NCBI GenBank assembly: GCA_959347315.1
Contig: OY365811.1
Location: 38,965,770-39,029,769, forward strand
Origin: Bimastos eiseni
Taxonomy: Eukaryota; Annelida; Clitellata; Crassiclitellata; Lumbricidae
Reading direction: 5' to 3'
Length of the DNA stretch: 64,000 nucleotides
A model generated the notes under the pieces. It was not told where the DNA came from and made no database searches. It saw only the letters and a list, made by a program, of their open reading frames with translations. The position numbers were made by a program, and so were the translations under genes. Positions 1 to 12,704 of the stretch are shown piece after piece (the stretch's first letter is position 1; every line of letters begins with the position of its first letter).

Positions 1-75
1 TTGTCTGAAGGCGACGTCTTAGGCTGGTTTTCCTGATTGTTCTGACGGTAGGGCATTGGTTTGATCCCAAACCTT

Positions 76-935
76 GGTAATCCTGGAAACGGCGGTCCCA
101 AATTACAAAACCTATATAACTTTCTTATCATGCCGTGACGTAAGGATGCGTTGCGAATCGCCGAAACTCATTTCCGCCGTATTTCCGAAAACGAAGCTGG
201 ATTGATAAAAAGGATTCTGTTTAAATGGAAGCTGGATCGATTAAAAGAATTCATGCAGAAGCTGGATTGATGAACGAATTGCGCTACTTTGAGACATTTT
301 GATAGTACATTGCTTTTTTCGGGGATTCGGGCTTTTTGGCCTTTTCAGCGTTTTCGGGGATTCGGGTTTCGATGATTCGGGTTGATCCCTGACCTAATAG
401 TGCCGAGTATAAATATGAAAATAAAACGGAGCAAGTAGAAACTGGATCAATGAGAAGATTTATGCTTAAATGGAAACTTGATCGATGAAAAGAATCATGC
501 TTAAGTAAAAGGGATCAACCCGAATCATCGAAGTCCGAATCCCCGAAAACGCTGAAAAGGCCAAAAAACCTGATTCCCCGAAAACGACAACATACCATTG
601 AAAAAAGCTGAACTGTCTCAAAACAGCGCAATTCATTAATCAATCCAGTTTCTGCATGAATTCTTTTCATCTATCCAACTTCCATTTAAGCAGAATCATT
701 TTCATCAATCCAGCTTCGTTTTCGAGGACACGGTGGAAATCAGATTCGGGTTTCGGCGATTCGCTACGCCCCCAAGTAGAAGCTGGACAGACGAAAAGGA
801 TTATGCTTAAGTGGAAGCTGGATTGATACAATGTTTTATACTTTTTTGCTTGTTTTTCATTTCCATTATTAAGCCAATATTATATTGCCTGCTATATTGG
901 TTTTGTAATTTGGGACTGCTATTTCCAGTATTACC
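76..935. mobile_element. Non-autonomous foldback element, 8-bp TSD
   Basis: Terminal inverted repeats begin GGTAATCCTGGAAAC at the left end and, read inward from the right end, GGTAATACTGGAAAT; both continue into the shared stretch GTCCCAAATTACAAAACC. The flanking octamers are CAAACCTT (68-75) and CTAACCTT (936-943), one mismatch apart, which fits an 8-bp target-site duplication as made by hAT or P-type transposases. Inside are two further inverted arms of roughly 230 bp (about 163-396 and 507-755), so the whole element can fold back on itself. It carries copies of a roughly 34-bp unit (AAGCTGGATTGATGAAAA...) shared with the elements at 12705-13118 and 30880-31773. No transposase reading frame is present. 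Confidence 0.8.
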
Positions 936-943
936 CTAACCTT

Positions 944-1320
944 TGCAGACTTATTACACTGTTGATTACCTTGCGAGGATAATAGACAAAATATTCCTAA
1001 AATTTGGAGGAAATTATTTGCATGATGCTTGTGGTTGAGTGCTAACTTACATAACTCAGGTACTTAATAAACATAACGGTTTATGGCTAATTTTCGGAGA
1101 TTTAACTCTCAGGTTAGTACGGTCCTTACATGGGGACACCAATTGGCGCTGCGTCCATTCAAATAGGCGAGCGGTGTTTCACCCGTTCAAGCACTCTTTG
1201 AAAATGAACAGGGTCGAGCTATAGAATTAAATGTGAAACATTGACATTTTTATCCTGCTACCTAAAGCAATATTTCGTTTTGCTGTTCAACTTCGTTTCA
1301 ATTTCCAGCTCTGCCATCAG
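944..1320. other. Upstream flank of the RPUSD1 gene
   Basis: No gene or repeat recognised. The bases directly before the ATG at 1321 (a pyrimidine stretch then CCATCAG) look like a 3' splice site, so a 5' UTR exon may lie further upstream, but I could not place it. Confidence 0.4.
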
Positions 1321-4303
1321 ATGCTACGTCTAACATCTGGACAGTGGTCGGCATCGGTGGATGACGTTCTGCCCATTCTCTATAAAAGCGACCATTTTAT
1401 CGTGGTTGACAAGCGATTTGACCTTAAGGTCAACAGCAATGACCCTGAAGACACTGTCACCGTAGCAACACTGCTCAGCCGACAGTTTCCAAGTATTGTT
1501 GATACAACTGCGTTCTTTGGCTTCAGGTGAGGGTGCAGCAAAGTCTGCATATTTGTTTTTTTTAAAAAAGTTCAATCACCATGATCATCTTCTGTATCTG
1601 TGTCTTAATTGCTCTCTGGTCACTCCTTCCTCTCAGCCTCCAGTGGCCTTCTGGTTGTTCTGCTCAATTTGGTGGATTTGCTTATGCCTCCAACTCTAGT
1701 CGGAACCATCTTCTGCAGGAACTGTACCTGAACTCCTCATGCTTTCTCTTCAAATTTTGGAAAACCTGAAGTCCATTTTTTGATGATAGATAGAACTGAC
1801 TGGTCGAGAGCCCGTGTGAAATGCTGAGTGGTACTTTTGATTACAATTATATCTAGATTACTGCTTTCTGTACTTTAGTAATGAACATCTGTAGAGTTTT
1901 TCAGTATAAGAAATGAGTTTATGCTTTTGTTGAAACGTGTTTTAGGTTTGTCCATCGACTGGACTATGCCACTAGTGGCTGTCTCTGCATTGCTCTGACG
2001 AAAAAAGGGGCTCGGTGGGGACACAATGCCTTTGCCAAACGATACGTCAAAAAGCACTATTTGGCTTTGGTAATATGTTTTCTTAGTTATTCCATGACCT
2101 ATGAGTTTTCTTTAACAACTATGTTGTCATTTGTGTTTATCTACATGGCTTTTATCATAACTACTGAACTGTGACCTTGGAATTCTTTTCTCTACTGCAC
2201 CTACAGTTCATCTTTTCTCAGTTGGTCTTCGTACTTATCTTCTAATTGGCTCTATGTTTAACCTTCTTTGTCTTCAGTATTTCATCTTATTCTCTTGACT
2301 GTGGTAGAGTATTAACTCAACTCTCTTGTTTTATTGTGTTTAAACATGGCTTGTTTATGTAATCAAAGGAGCACTTATATAGCGCCTCTCCAAGATGCCA
2401 AACTCAGAGATGCTCCCAGTCCAACTCTGGTGATAAGGAACAGTTTTTAGATGCTTTTAATGGTGTATGCAGAGTTGTTTAGCTCTAGCTAAATGGACAT
2501 GCAGATCTGAAGTAAGGTTATTCCACGTTGTTGGCACAACCACTGAAAAGGCGCAGCAAATGCAAGAGGAACTACAAGTTCACCTTGGGATGCAGAACAA
2601 AGATTTCTATGGGCAGCCAAACCTGAGGTGTGACAAGACTCTTGCAATTAGATTGGGGCGATCCCTAACTCGCACCACCAGACCCAAATCGAGATCCTAA
2701 CTTCAATGCACTTGGAACCAGAAAGCCAGTAGAGCATGTCATGTATATAATGTGAGACATGGTCACATGAAAAACCAAGGATAAGCCTAGCAGTTAGGTA
2801 GGTCATAGCACAGCCGAGTCCGAAGTGAAGTGATTCCATCCTTACATGGCTTCTATGATACATGACTTGCTGTACAGTTGGGTAGGTAGGAAGTCATCCA
2901 TAAAGGTTGTCCCTACCACTTGTCTGGGTATAGTATCACCCTCTTATCCTTTTTATGGACTTCAGCAGAGTACTAAGGCATAGATCTGTTGAACTGGTTG
3001 AATTTACAATGCTACCTGTATGCAGCCTAGATCCGACCCAGTATGGATTGTCTACTGCTTGACCGAAGTTAGTGTTTAACACTTCAACGACAAGAGTCTA
3101 CTAAAAGCGACTTGGAAGCCAATGCAGCATGTAGTTAGTGTTAAAACTATAGCTGTACCCGTATTACTGATGTGCCAAAATCATACTCCTTCCCTTGTCC
3201 ACATTTCCAGCATTGGGAAACCTCTCCGTGTACATGGCATTTAACATCGTATGAGCAGTTTCACATGACTTGTTGTATATCTGGGTAGGTCAAGGTTGTA
3301 TATCTGGGTAGGTCAAGGTTCCTCCTAGCCCTGAAATGGAGGACTCACATAATCACACATGGCTTGTATATTTGGGTAGGTCAGAGGTCACCTGAATGCT
3401 GAAACACAACGACTCGTACACGTGGACATCGGCATTGGCGAGGACATCAGCGCCACCGACTGTCACAAGATGTGTTCGGCAGACAACGTGTCCTGCAAAG
3501 AACCACGAAATGCCCAGACCACTGTTGCCCTGTTGGAGCATGGTCTGTATGACGGGGAACCAGCATCGAAAGTCCTTCTCATTCCACACACAGGTAGAGA
3601 ACGACTTGAATTCAGTCTTTGAATTAACAATAATGATAAATCATGATTCGACAACGATACCAAGGAACTAGTTCCTGACATTTAATGAGCATTCTGTTTC
3701 ATACATTAAGCATGCTGCATTTCGTTTTTAAGCAACAGACTTTTTTAGTTCCATTGGTCATTTTGGAATGGCTACACACTGGCCTCAATCACAGCCTAAG
3801 ATTCATGGTTTGAGACACCACATTAGTCCATCTGTTAGATGATCACATTTGAGCTTATGAAAACATTTTATAAGATCCTATACATATATATATATAATAT
3901 ATATAAACCTGTAAATACATACATAGATTCATGCCTACTACTACATATATAAGCACACCACAGATTTAGGTTGACCGGTGTCTGTCTAAGTAGCTCTTAC
4001 ATCTGTGCAGTTGTCGACATGTCTGGTTACTCTGTAGGTCGGACGCATCAACTGCGGGTGCACTGCCGCCATATTGGACATTGCGTCGTGGGAGATTACA
4101 CTTACAGTGATAGAACCGACACGGCTCCGTATCGTATGATGCTACACGCGTTTCAGCTGCGCATACCAATGAAACACGAAACGATCGACGTATCATCACC
4201 CGATCCATTTCTGACTGAAGTCGACAGTCAATGGGAATCTGTCACGACTTTCTCGACTTACGACAGTTTTATTAGTAGTTCATTAGAACAGGCTGTAAGC
4301 TGA
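1321..4303 (+). CDS. RPUSD1: RNA pseudouridine synthase, RPUSD1-like (RluA family)
   Basis: Four exons: 1321-1526, 1946-2069, 3380-3593 and 4038-4303, all GT-AG, with phases 2, 0 and 1 that join into a 269-residue protein (human RPUSD1 is about 310, mostly a longer C-terminal tail). The RluA-family core is clear: HRLDYATSG (residues 72-80) holds the catalytic aspartate D75, and GRTHQLRVHC (182-191) is the conserved closing motif. VRGH, GLYDGEP and RMMLHAF-RIP blocks follow the vertebrate RPUSD1 order. Family members convert uridine to pseudouridine in RNA; the substrate of RPUSD1 is poorly defined, and no clear targeting signal is seen. The start at 1321 is the first ATG in frame with the homologous region and lies just after a possible acceptor, so a non-coding upstream exon is likely. 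Human RPUSD1 has HQLD where this protein has the canonical HRLD. Confidence 0.9.
2367..2440 (-). mobile_element. LINE 3'-end fragment
   Basis: On the minus strand this reads as a segment with GGAGAGGCGCTATATAA, a 3'-end signature seen repeatedly in this window (for example near 10760, 29660, 47800, 49205 and 62660), where it usually precedes a short ATGAATGA-type tail. It lies in RPUSD1 intron 2. The rest of that intron (about 2450-3379) contains diverged repeat-like sequence, including two adjacent copies of a 23-bp unit around 3275-3320, but no gene. Confidence 0.5.
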
Positions 4304-5827
4304 GGTTTAGGCACTGGTGACTTTGTTAAGATGTGAGCTGCTTATGGGTTCATGCGACTGTTTACAGGAAAAACAACGACTTGTCAATATTATTGATTAT
4401 TGACTGTAGGGCAATATTAAAAGGTGGGGCTTGTTTTGTAGAAAATAGAACAAAAGTCTAATCAATATGCATCTTGATTTAGAGGATTTCTTTAAAATCC
4501 AGATTGTGTGGCATGTGCATATTTGTGGATTTTTAAACCAAACAATTACTATGACCATGTTATTGTTAAACAATAGCCAGGCAACACTGAAAGAAAGCCA
4601 TAATTGACAACAGCAGTCAAGACAATGCTTACATGTGCAACCCTATGCATCTCAAGATGGAATGGGTTAACTTGTCATCCACCAGTTACCTTATATGCAC
4701 TAAGGCGGCATGAAATGAATTCTAAAGTTCTGCCCAAATGCATATTGGAATGGCTGTTACTTTTCGCTACATGAGGTACAGCAACAAGGCATTTTATGAC
4801 ACTATTCCAAATACTAAGAAGGCTAGTGATATTGGTTTGAACAATTAGAACACAATTTATATGACAAACAACGCAACAAACACTAGCAACAATATCTACA
4901 ATGGCAGAACCTTTTCAAATATAATGAAACACTAAAACTTGTGGCACACCTTTACTCACTGCAAGTAAAATTGAGCTAGACCTGCTGTTTAGCATCCAAA
5001 GACTGTTGCGTACATCGCCATGCATAATTTTATATTGCCCGCCACGTTTGATTACCGATAAAATTAATATCTTCAACACCTGTAACAATTCAACAAGTAA
5101 AATCTTTTCCAGAACTAGTAATGGAATGTACCTTGTACACAAGGCTTTGTCTCCTGTTCCCAGGCCCTGAATTGGAAAGAAATAAAATTCCATAAAAAAT
5201 TCTGAGCTGACTTGACTGGAATGCTTGTTCTCCCAGCTGTTGCTGGTATCCACTGCACTTTTTGGTGACAGAAGTAGGTTGCAAGGTACTTACAGAAGGT
5301 TGATGACACATTGTACACAGTACATTCAATCTACTTTTATATACAATGGCTACAGAGTTCATGCACTTGAATAGGGAAACTCTTTTCATGGGACCACTGT
5401 TAGTCCCATTGGAGTTATCCGTATGAAACCCAAGTGCACTTTGTAGCTTACAATCACAGAAATATGAAAGCTATGTATATATGGTAAAACATCTTCATGT
5501 TCAAACTCACGATCATGAAATTGATAAATGTAGCATTAAAACACTCAGAAATAGTATGACCATGGGACGTGAAAGATCTATCAGCTGAAGCAAACATCTG
5601 TATACATCAGTGCAGCTAAAGAACACCAGGACATATAATATAACGGAAATGATAAACATTAATGACCCAGGTTAACCAGATATTTGATGATTTGGAATGT
5701 CACTTGTCAGGGAATAAATGCTGCAGAAATAAGCACAACCAGAACATAAAAGCACCGTTGCAACTGCTAGAACCGGAATCTAATGTGTAACATTTCTTAA
5801 AGCAATTCTCTAAGATCGATTGATCGA
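4304..5827. other. Convergent intergenic region, 3' of two genes
   Basis: RPUSD1 ends at 4303 and the minus-strand gene ends at 5828, so this stretch should hold both 3' UTRs. Several short frames exist on the minus strand (for example 4915-5389), but they overlap each other without domain, codon or splice support. No other feature recognised. Confidence 0.4.
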
Positions 5828-7938
5828 TCAGAGCAGAGAAGATGCAGACAATGTGTCCTTGATCATGTTCTTCATTGCCGGGTAACGTTGAGCAGGGTTG
5901 AGCTTCTTCGATTCTTCGTACTCGCTGCCAAGTTTCTCTATGTTCTGCCGATATTTGCGGAATTGTTCTCTCAGCTCCAGAATCTCGGATCGAAATACGC
6001 GCAGGTCCTTGTCGACCTCTTTGGCAGAAATTGCTAAAATGGCAAAACCAAAGATTTTTAAATGAGAACACTATATTTAGGTAAACACAGTGTTGCCATT
6101 AAATATTGATTGTTAATGAGTTGTTTTCAAACTGCTGTGTAGTGTATAATAATAGGCTTCAGTTCAAATTCAATGAGGCAAATAGTTTACTTCATTGAAT
6201 TTGAACTGAAGCCTATTATTAAACACTGCACAACAATCAATCTACAATAATTTAAAACACACATTAAAAATCAATAACGTACCTAGTACCCTAGTACAAA
6301 GTAGGTACCCACATTAGTACAGAACTTTAAAATATATAATCTTAGTACAATCATCACCATCACCATTCGTTGATAGCACGAATCTGGTTATGTTGTCATT
6401 TATATTGTCTATCCAGCACAGTCTTAGTTTACCTTTATTTCTATCAGCACAACCTCGCATATAGTGAAATGTGAAAGATTTGATCAATATTTCTACATGG
6501 CCACCATCAGAGTCTTTGCCGAATGACTTCATCTAAGAGTTGTTTTGCATTTTACATAACCTTATACAATATACAGTCTAGAAATTCATGATTCACTTCA
6601 TATAGCAACAGTGTTCTCTAATAATTTCTCAATAATGTAGAGCTCTATCAAAGAGTACTGAGAATACAATTCAGGAATATAAAAAAACACGCCACAACAA
6701 TTGCAAAAGCGCATGCACTTCGTAAGAACCATTGTTTTAAGGGATGTTTCTAAATAACACGTATTTCATTAGTGTGGTGCCTCCAAACCATGTTTTCAGT
6801 TTCTGTAAAACCATTTCAAAACATGTCTTTTCACTGGCAGTATTTTCGGAAACTCTTCATAAAATCACAGGAAGGCTTCCATGTCCAAGAGTGGACCATA
6901 ATGAATGAATACTCTGTAGCCAGCAACGGACAATTCTGAAGCCAATGGACTCTCAGGATTTGTCATTCAGCATCACATTTATGGTACTGCCACATGACAT
7001 ATGTGTGTGGAAAACCTGTCATGGGTTGTTACACAGATTCACACCCAGCAAGCTCAAATCCGCAATCGATGGATTAAAGCTGCTAGTGAAACCACATGCC
7101 GCTCTGATAGCGTGGCAGTCGATTCCATTCCTCGGAAGCAGAGGCACGGAATGCTTGAGAGCCCATAACCGTTCTGCATCGTGGCTCAGCTAAAAGACCC
7201 ATACTTGAGGATTGCAGGCAGCTAGAAGGGATGAACATTGTAGAGAAGATAGATAATTAGGTGTTTGTTGGAGCCCAGGGCTTTGTAGGTCAAACAAGCC
7301 AATCTTAATATTCTTCTGAATTGAACAGGAAGCAAATGAAGCCAGTGGAGTAGGACTGAGGAGCAGGTCTGCAGATACAATTGGGACATACAGCATTATG
7401 TGAGACGATGGTTATTAAAACAGACTTTGCAATGGATGTGTTCTTTGAACCTATGCTGTCAAAGCACTAAAAACCTGAATTTCTCAGCGCTCTGTGATAG
7501 CTTGAAGCAACCAATTAAAACACTGCACAACACGAAATGAGCCCAATATATGTTCAGATATATAAATGTACGTACTGGAATAGAGTTGCTCTTCGCTGCT
7601 AACGTTCTCCTGCTGCTCCGCAAAGGTTGCAGCGTTTTTGCAAAGGCTGCCGATTTTACTACTTCGATCGCTAGACGCTGGTTCGTAGCGGTGGTTGCTG
7701 TTCTCTTTGACCGCGTCGCGGCACTGGCTGATTGCGGACTTGATCATCTCCTTCAGTTCTTCGTACCTCCCGAGGGCAAAGTCCCCCTTGTGGCTTTCGT
7801 ACTGGGTCTTCAACTTGTCCAGAATGACGTGAAGTGTCTTGACGTCACTTCGCCATTTTTCAAGCTGCCTCCGCTGGTCCTTGTGCTTCCGGATCTGGTC
7901 ATCGGATGGCGGCAGGCTTTTGGATTTCGTCAGTTTTG
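5828..7938 (-). CDS. Two-module helical protein, family copy 1 (first exon not found)
   Basis: Two exons on the minus strand, 7938-7576 and 6033-5828, join in phase 1 (donor GTACGT, acceptor TTTTAG) and encode 188 residues plus a first residue split with an unseen upstream exon. I do not recognise the family. Exon 7938-7576 carries module 1 and exon 6033-5828 module 2. Both end in the pattern Y-x3-K-x6-RY-x2-[LM]-K-x-MIK (YESHK...RYEELKEMIK and YEESK...RYPAMKNMIK) after a charged, helix-prone, coiled-coil-like stretch. The linker between them is Ser-rich. Intron phases and the module order are the same as in the copies at 16209-18337 and 26271-28884, but this is the most diverged of the three and the only one on the minus strand. 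The first coding exon must lie above 7938; splice candidates at about 8000 and 9045 give the wrong phase. No membrane segment is seen. Function unknown. Confidence 0.75.
6135..6231. repeat. Near-perfect hairpin in an intron
   Basis: Left arm 6135-6176 and right arm 6192-6231 are inverted copies; the inner 29 bases pair perfectly and the loop is about 15 bases. It lies in the intron of family copy 1, whose remainder (6034-7575) also holds retroposon-like sequence at about 7190-7400. It could be a tiny palindromic MITE or the precursor of a small RNA. Confidence 0.7.
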
Positions 7939-10754
7939 CTAAACAGCGAGAGATGAATGAAGGCTTTAAATGGTTCTAATGTGATGTATGATTCATTGTC
8001 TTACGGTCTCACTCATGGTGTAATCTTGTATAATGTATTAGGCTTACCCTGTAATTTATTTGCATTTGTGTTACTTGCTTGATAAATTGATCAGTCGTGC
8101 TCAGTAAAAATCTTTAGTATTGCATCGTATAAGCTTTTTAAATGATGGGCAAGTGGCAATATTTTCCAGTAAGTGGCGGATCAGGGTGCCAAAGGCACGT
8201 GAACAAATGGGGAAGGGGTCTGGGAGGGCTAATAACTTGAGCCCTTCCCAGCAAATTTTTGCAAAATTAAATCTTAAATGGTACTTTTTTTAAGCATGCA
8301 AACAGTCGTAATTTTATCTTTGAGTTTGCACCTAAATGTCCAAATGTGATCTAACAATCAAGTGAAAACTGATCTAGCACATGACACATGAAGGCCCAGT
8401 TTAGGCTATTTTGCCCCAAGGCACAAGATAATTTGATGCTCTGCCCTCGTCCCCCTACCCTTCCTGCCAAGCAGCAGCTACATACCCCAAAAGACAGAAA
8501 GTACATAGGTACACTGAGATCACAAGTGGGGACTGGCATAAAGCCACAATTACCAATGATGGTTTTTCAAGATCTGTGCATATCACGAGACCCCTTTCAT
8601 TATAGCCTAATTCATGATAATTGTAGACACGAGTCAAGTTTTGTGCTCTGAAATTCATCAACTAAATTTAGAAGACCCGTAAATAACTAGGCTTTGTGAG
8701 ACAGATCCCCAGCTGCTGCATGGCCCCTAGGCAAGTGATCATAATTGGCACATTGGATAATAAACTTAATGATCTGGTACCAGAACGAACAGAGAGTTTG
8801 GCAGTTGCGGGCTTAATTCGTTACAGCGCTGGTGAATAATCTGGTCTCCTTGATGTGGCTCTTGTGGTTAACGAAAAATTTTGAAACAGTTACATTTAAC
8901 ATGCGATATGCAGTACCGTCGACAGGGGGGTTTCAGCCCCGATTATCCTGGCTCTATGGCAGGGGCCTGTTGATGTCTAAAACTTTTTCTAAGTGAGTAA
9001 ACCTATGAGGCTGTGCAAGTAGAAACTTTAGTGACTTGACTTACCTACAGGTACGTTTTTTTAATCTATGGAAATCTGCCATTTTCATCTATTTATTCCA
9101 GTTTCCGTTTCATAAGATGCATGTTCTAACAGTTTAAAATTATTTACTGGATGTCGTTACGGCTCAGATTATAATTAGAGTTTTAGAATATGGAGTCATT
9201 TAAGTGAGGTTTAACAATAAGAAATCATTTATCACATTGACATGCTCACATTTCATGTTTCTGTAAATTTCCTTATAATTAAAGTCAGAGGTGAACCTGT
9301 GAAATCACTTTACCTGTATGATTAATTTCAGGAGTATTATTATTAACAATACTATTAATTAAATATGGTTATTATTAGTCAAATATTGCTTGATAGCCTT
9401 TTGATAGTTCTGCGTCAGACTTGGAATTACTGATAAAATTTAAAACACAAGGGCCCTGAGGAGTGGCTGCCCTGAGGCCCAAAATGGCTCTCGACGCCCC
9501 TGGCGATATAAACTGTGATCTAATGTCTTCTAACAATGAGATCATGGCAAAATGTCATAATGTAATGGCAGTGCGACCTTTTGCAGTAATCAACTAGACA
9601 ACACAACTGGATGCAGTGGATGTGCATCGAGTCTGGTTATGCTTGTGATCAAGACTTCAAAAAGCACAATCAACTTGTTATCATAAAACTACCAGTAATT
9701 GTTAATTGGAAATTGTGAATTCAAAAACATTAATTTTATATAGTTAACATATACGTACATGCAGAATTGGTTGTTAACCATGAGTTGCAAAGGATTTTTG
9801 TGCTAAAAAATATCGAACAGTCAACGGACTGGCTGAAAAACCACTAGTCGCTTGACCTGACCCTCTTAAAAATTCGTTCAGGTCACGATGGCGGCCACAG
9901 GGTTGAGCCGAACTGCAGCTGGGCATGACCTAATTAGCACTTCACCACATGATATTACTCAATGTTCATTTTCACATTCAGACATCCTCTGTCATGAGCT
10001 CATTTTCATTTTCAAATACAAGCATCCGTTGATGAGAAGACAAAAAGCAAACATAAATGAAGTGTTAGCAATTTCACATTTATCTTAACCTGGGAACATC
10101 CACTCATGATGTATTGTTCTTGTAGCACAAACAGCGGAATAATCAATAATGCTGGGATACAAAACGGAGGTCCAGGTGTTAGGGTCATCCATGCACCATC
10201 AAATGTACAATCACAAATGATTCTCCTATTCCAATAACTTAGCTCTATTTCACACTTAGCAATCAGTGAGCATAACTGAAAACATTGATACAATGCATCC
10301 CCCCAATTAAAACCTGAAGCCGCACCAGGGACAGGCCAGGCAAATATTTTATATTAAAATTCACACAAGAGTCAGTCGACGAAACGTCTTGGATGCCTAT
10401 TAAACATACATAAATTTAGAGTCAATATTATAGAATGATGGATTGTAACATTTCACAAAGAATTGACTTTCCAACAACACACCAACAGCTGGCGCCCAGC
10501 AGTAAACGATTTTCAATAGCAGAACCAACGATCAACATTCCAATTCAGATGCAGCCTACATCGACGTAATGTAACATTTGCATTTAATGTATTCAAACTC
10601 ACACAGCACAATCCAGTTCACAAACTCTTCTGATCAAGGAGCTATATAAATTAACTTGTGCACCAGTGAATACATGCACATACTCACAAATAATACAGAC
10701 ATATTCATTTCTACATACATAAAATTGATTTATTTATCTTAATGATTAACCAGA

Positions 10755-10812
10755 TTTACAGATCTATATAGCACCACTCAAGGAAACTAATCAGGAGCAC
10801 TCTCTAATAGAT
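10755..10812 (-). mobile_element. LINE 3'-end fragment
   Basis: The minus strand reads GAGTGCTCCTGATTAG followed by TTGAGTGGTGCTATATAG, the same signature as the LINE 3' end at 49185-49260 (gagcactcctgaagag... ggggcgctatataa). It is a short, diverged remnant. Confidence 0.45.
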
Positions 10813-10822
10813 ACCAGCCTAT

Positions 10823-11010
10823 GAAAAACACATGGAGAGATGGTAGCAGGCTTGCAATATGATCAGAAGGACATGGGTTTGATACCCGTGAGTCCCTTAA
10901 GGTTAACTAATCCTTCTATTTACTGGGTAGTGTTGGTCAAATGAGCAGTACTTAGTACAGATGGACGCCTTGCAGGCTTGCAATCAGTTAAATTTTACTC
11001 CTACTAAACG
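10823..11010 (+). mobile_element. tRNA-derived SINE
   Basis: The head has an A-box-like TGGTAGCAGGC near 10840 and a B-box-like GGGTTTGATACCC near 10876, spaced as in a tRNA. The body continues to a GCCTTGCAGGCTTGCAATCAG segment near 10970. A related copy lies inverted at 45960-46165 and shares both the ATCAGAAGGA-B-box block and the CCTTGCAG body motif, which shows it is a dispersed family and not a tRNA gene. Confidence 0.6.
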
Positions 11011-12372
11011 TTCGTCTTCAGTTATACTAAATCATGCACTCATACCATGGTTTGTCTATTTCAAATGAATAAACGAAAATGCATTACATATTCGACCCAT
11101 TAACTGATAATTTGCGTTATAATATTATAAATTACATGCATTTGTGCAACTGCATTCTAAGCGTGGTCCTTGTGTTTGAGAATTCCGTGGATCTTGTTCT
11201 GGGGTGTTCCTGATCCTAAGAAGCACCAGGCGGCCATGTTCATTGTACCCACGAAATAAGGACTGTCTCACCTACAATACCCCATCCACTGTTATCACCA
11301 CTGAAGCTGGTTTAGGTCATGGCTCCAATTCGGCAAGCAGATATATATTATATGGAGGTTCTTGACCTAGTCTTATGAAGAGAAAGGAAAGCAACCGACA
11401 CTTTGAGTCCAAGACTGTAGCAGATCTGGGCATTGAAAGAATTATAGGTTTTCCTCCATTAATCCATAGAAGAAGGAAATTATGATCATTAATGGATAGA
11501 GTGATTACAATGGAAAGATTGTGGCCATTATCAAATACAGAAGAGACGGCCATTCTAACTGAGTTCAGACATTGTATGTACAGTAACATAAGTCATGGGC
11601 TCTCATAATCATAATTATATCTAGAATCCATGACTAAGTAAATATACGATTAATGGGTTTCAGGGAGAGGGATAGAGAGGAAGAAAAGAAGGAAGAGGAG
11701 AGTGTAGAGAGAATCGGTTGAACTTGCTAGTATTAATAATATCCATCTGAGTTTCGCAAAATGTAGGCAGTCAATATAACTCGAAGCAATGATTCAAAAG
11801 CACTTGGTGGAGCAGAAAGAAATCAGTCAAGATGGGCCTGTATAAAAATTCAGTTACCAGATGGTAATGATGTAGAGTCCCTGGTGTCGGAGAGAAGACT
11901 GTTCCATATATAAGGGCTAAGGATCTTGATAAGTGCGGCAGCAGCGCAAGACTAGGGTCCTGCTTCCGAAAGATTGAGGACATGTGATTTTGAAGGTGGT
12001 CAGAGAGATATAAGGCAATTTTCATTGATATTTTGTTGGTATACTGTGCACAAGTAAGTCTGTCAGTGGTCAAATCTTTGGTTCTTTTCGGTAATGGTAA
12101 TGTTAATAATAAATCTGTTTGGCACCACTTCAAGAGACTCGTCAAAGGAATTTCCAACTTAACGCAGTGAAACTGCGATCGAACTAAATGGTCATCACGC
12201 GTTTGTAGCTATCTTTATAATTAATATTAAAATCTAGGGTTCATATAATTTAAATGTCTTCAAAAATATGCAAGGAATAAGATTAGAATCGAGTGAGACT
12301 ACCATGTACAATAAAAATTTGTTGTTTACCCAAATGTGCAACAGAACTCTGCAGTGACCGTCTTGAGGGGAC

Positions 12373-12521
12373 CAGGGCTTGAAGTGGGACGGTATGACAT
12401 GGTATGCCATACCGGGATCTCACCTGGCCGACTGCAAGCATACCGCTACTTCCAAAGAGCAGAAGAGGGGGATGGTTCTTGTAACCATACCGGCACCTCT
12501 TTTTCCCCACTTCAAGCCCTG
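12373..12521. mobile_element. hAT-type MITE, 149 bp
   Basis: Perfect 16-bp inverted ends CAGGGCTTGAAGTGGG. Flanking octamers GAGGGGAC and AAGGGAAC agree at 6 of 8 positions and probably are a decayed 8-bp target duplication. The interior is partly palindromic (GGTATG/CATACC motifs). No coding capacity. Confidence 0.75.
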
Positions 12522-12704
12522 AAGGGAACTATGCACACTTTCGAATGGGAAGTTTACCTTTGCCTCAAATTGAAACAGCTCCACGGCACTTATGCCAACC
12601 CATGATTCAGTCAAACTTGACTCAAAACAAACCTGCCCTACCAAATCCCAATAATTACTTTGTCAAGTTCTGCTACCATTAAAAATCTGTCGCTAAATAA
12701 ATTC

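Larger units (their letters stand above)
7939..12372. other. Gene-poor region upstream of family copy 1
   Basis: It should contain the missing first exon and promoter of the minus-strand gene, but I could not identify them. About 8150-8400 is a diverged copy of the repeat at 47258-47440. About 8775-8890 holds a repeat unit (CCAGAACGAA...GCGCTGGTG...) that recurs at 17910, 29305 and 35620. About 11200-12160 looks like old retroposon sequence. No complete gene seen. Confidence 0.4.

Noticed and set aside
9033..9087. Possible first exon of family copy 1 on the minus strand (MADFHRLKKRT... then GTAAGT)
   Set aside because: Donor phase is 2, but exon 7938-7576 needs phase 1; joining breaks the frame.
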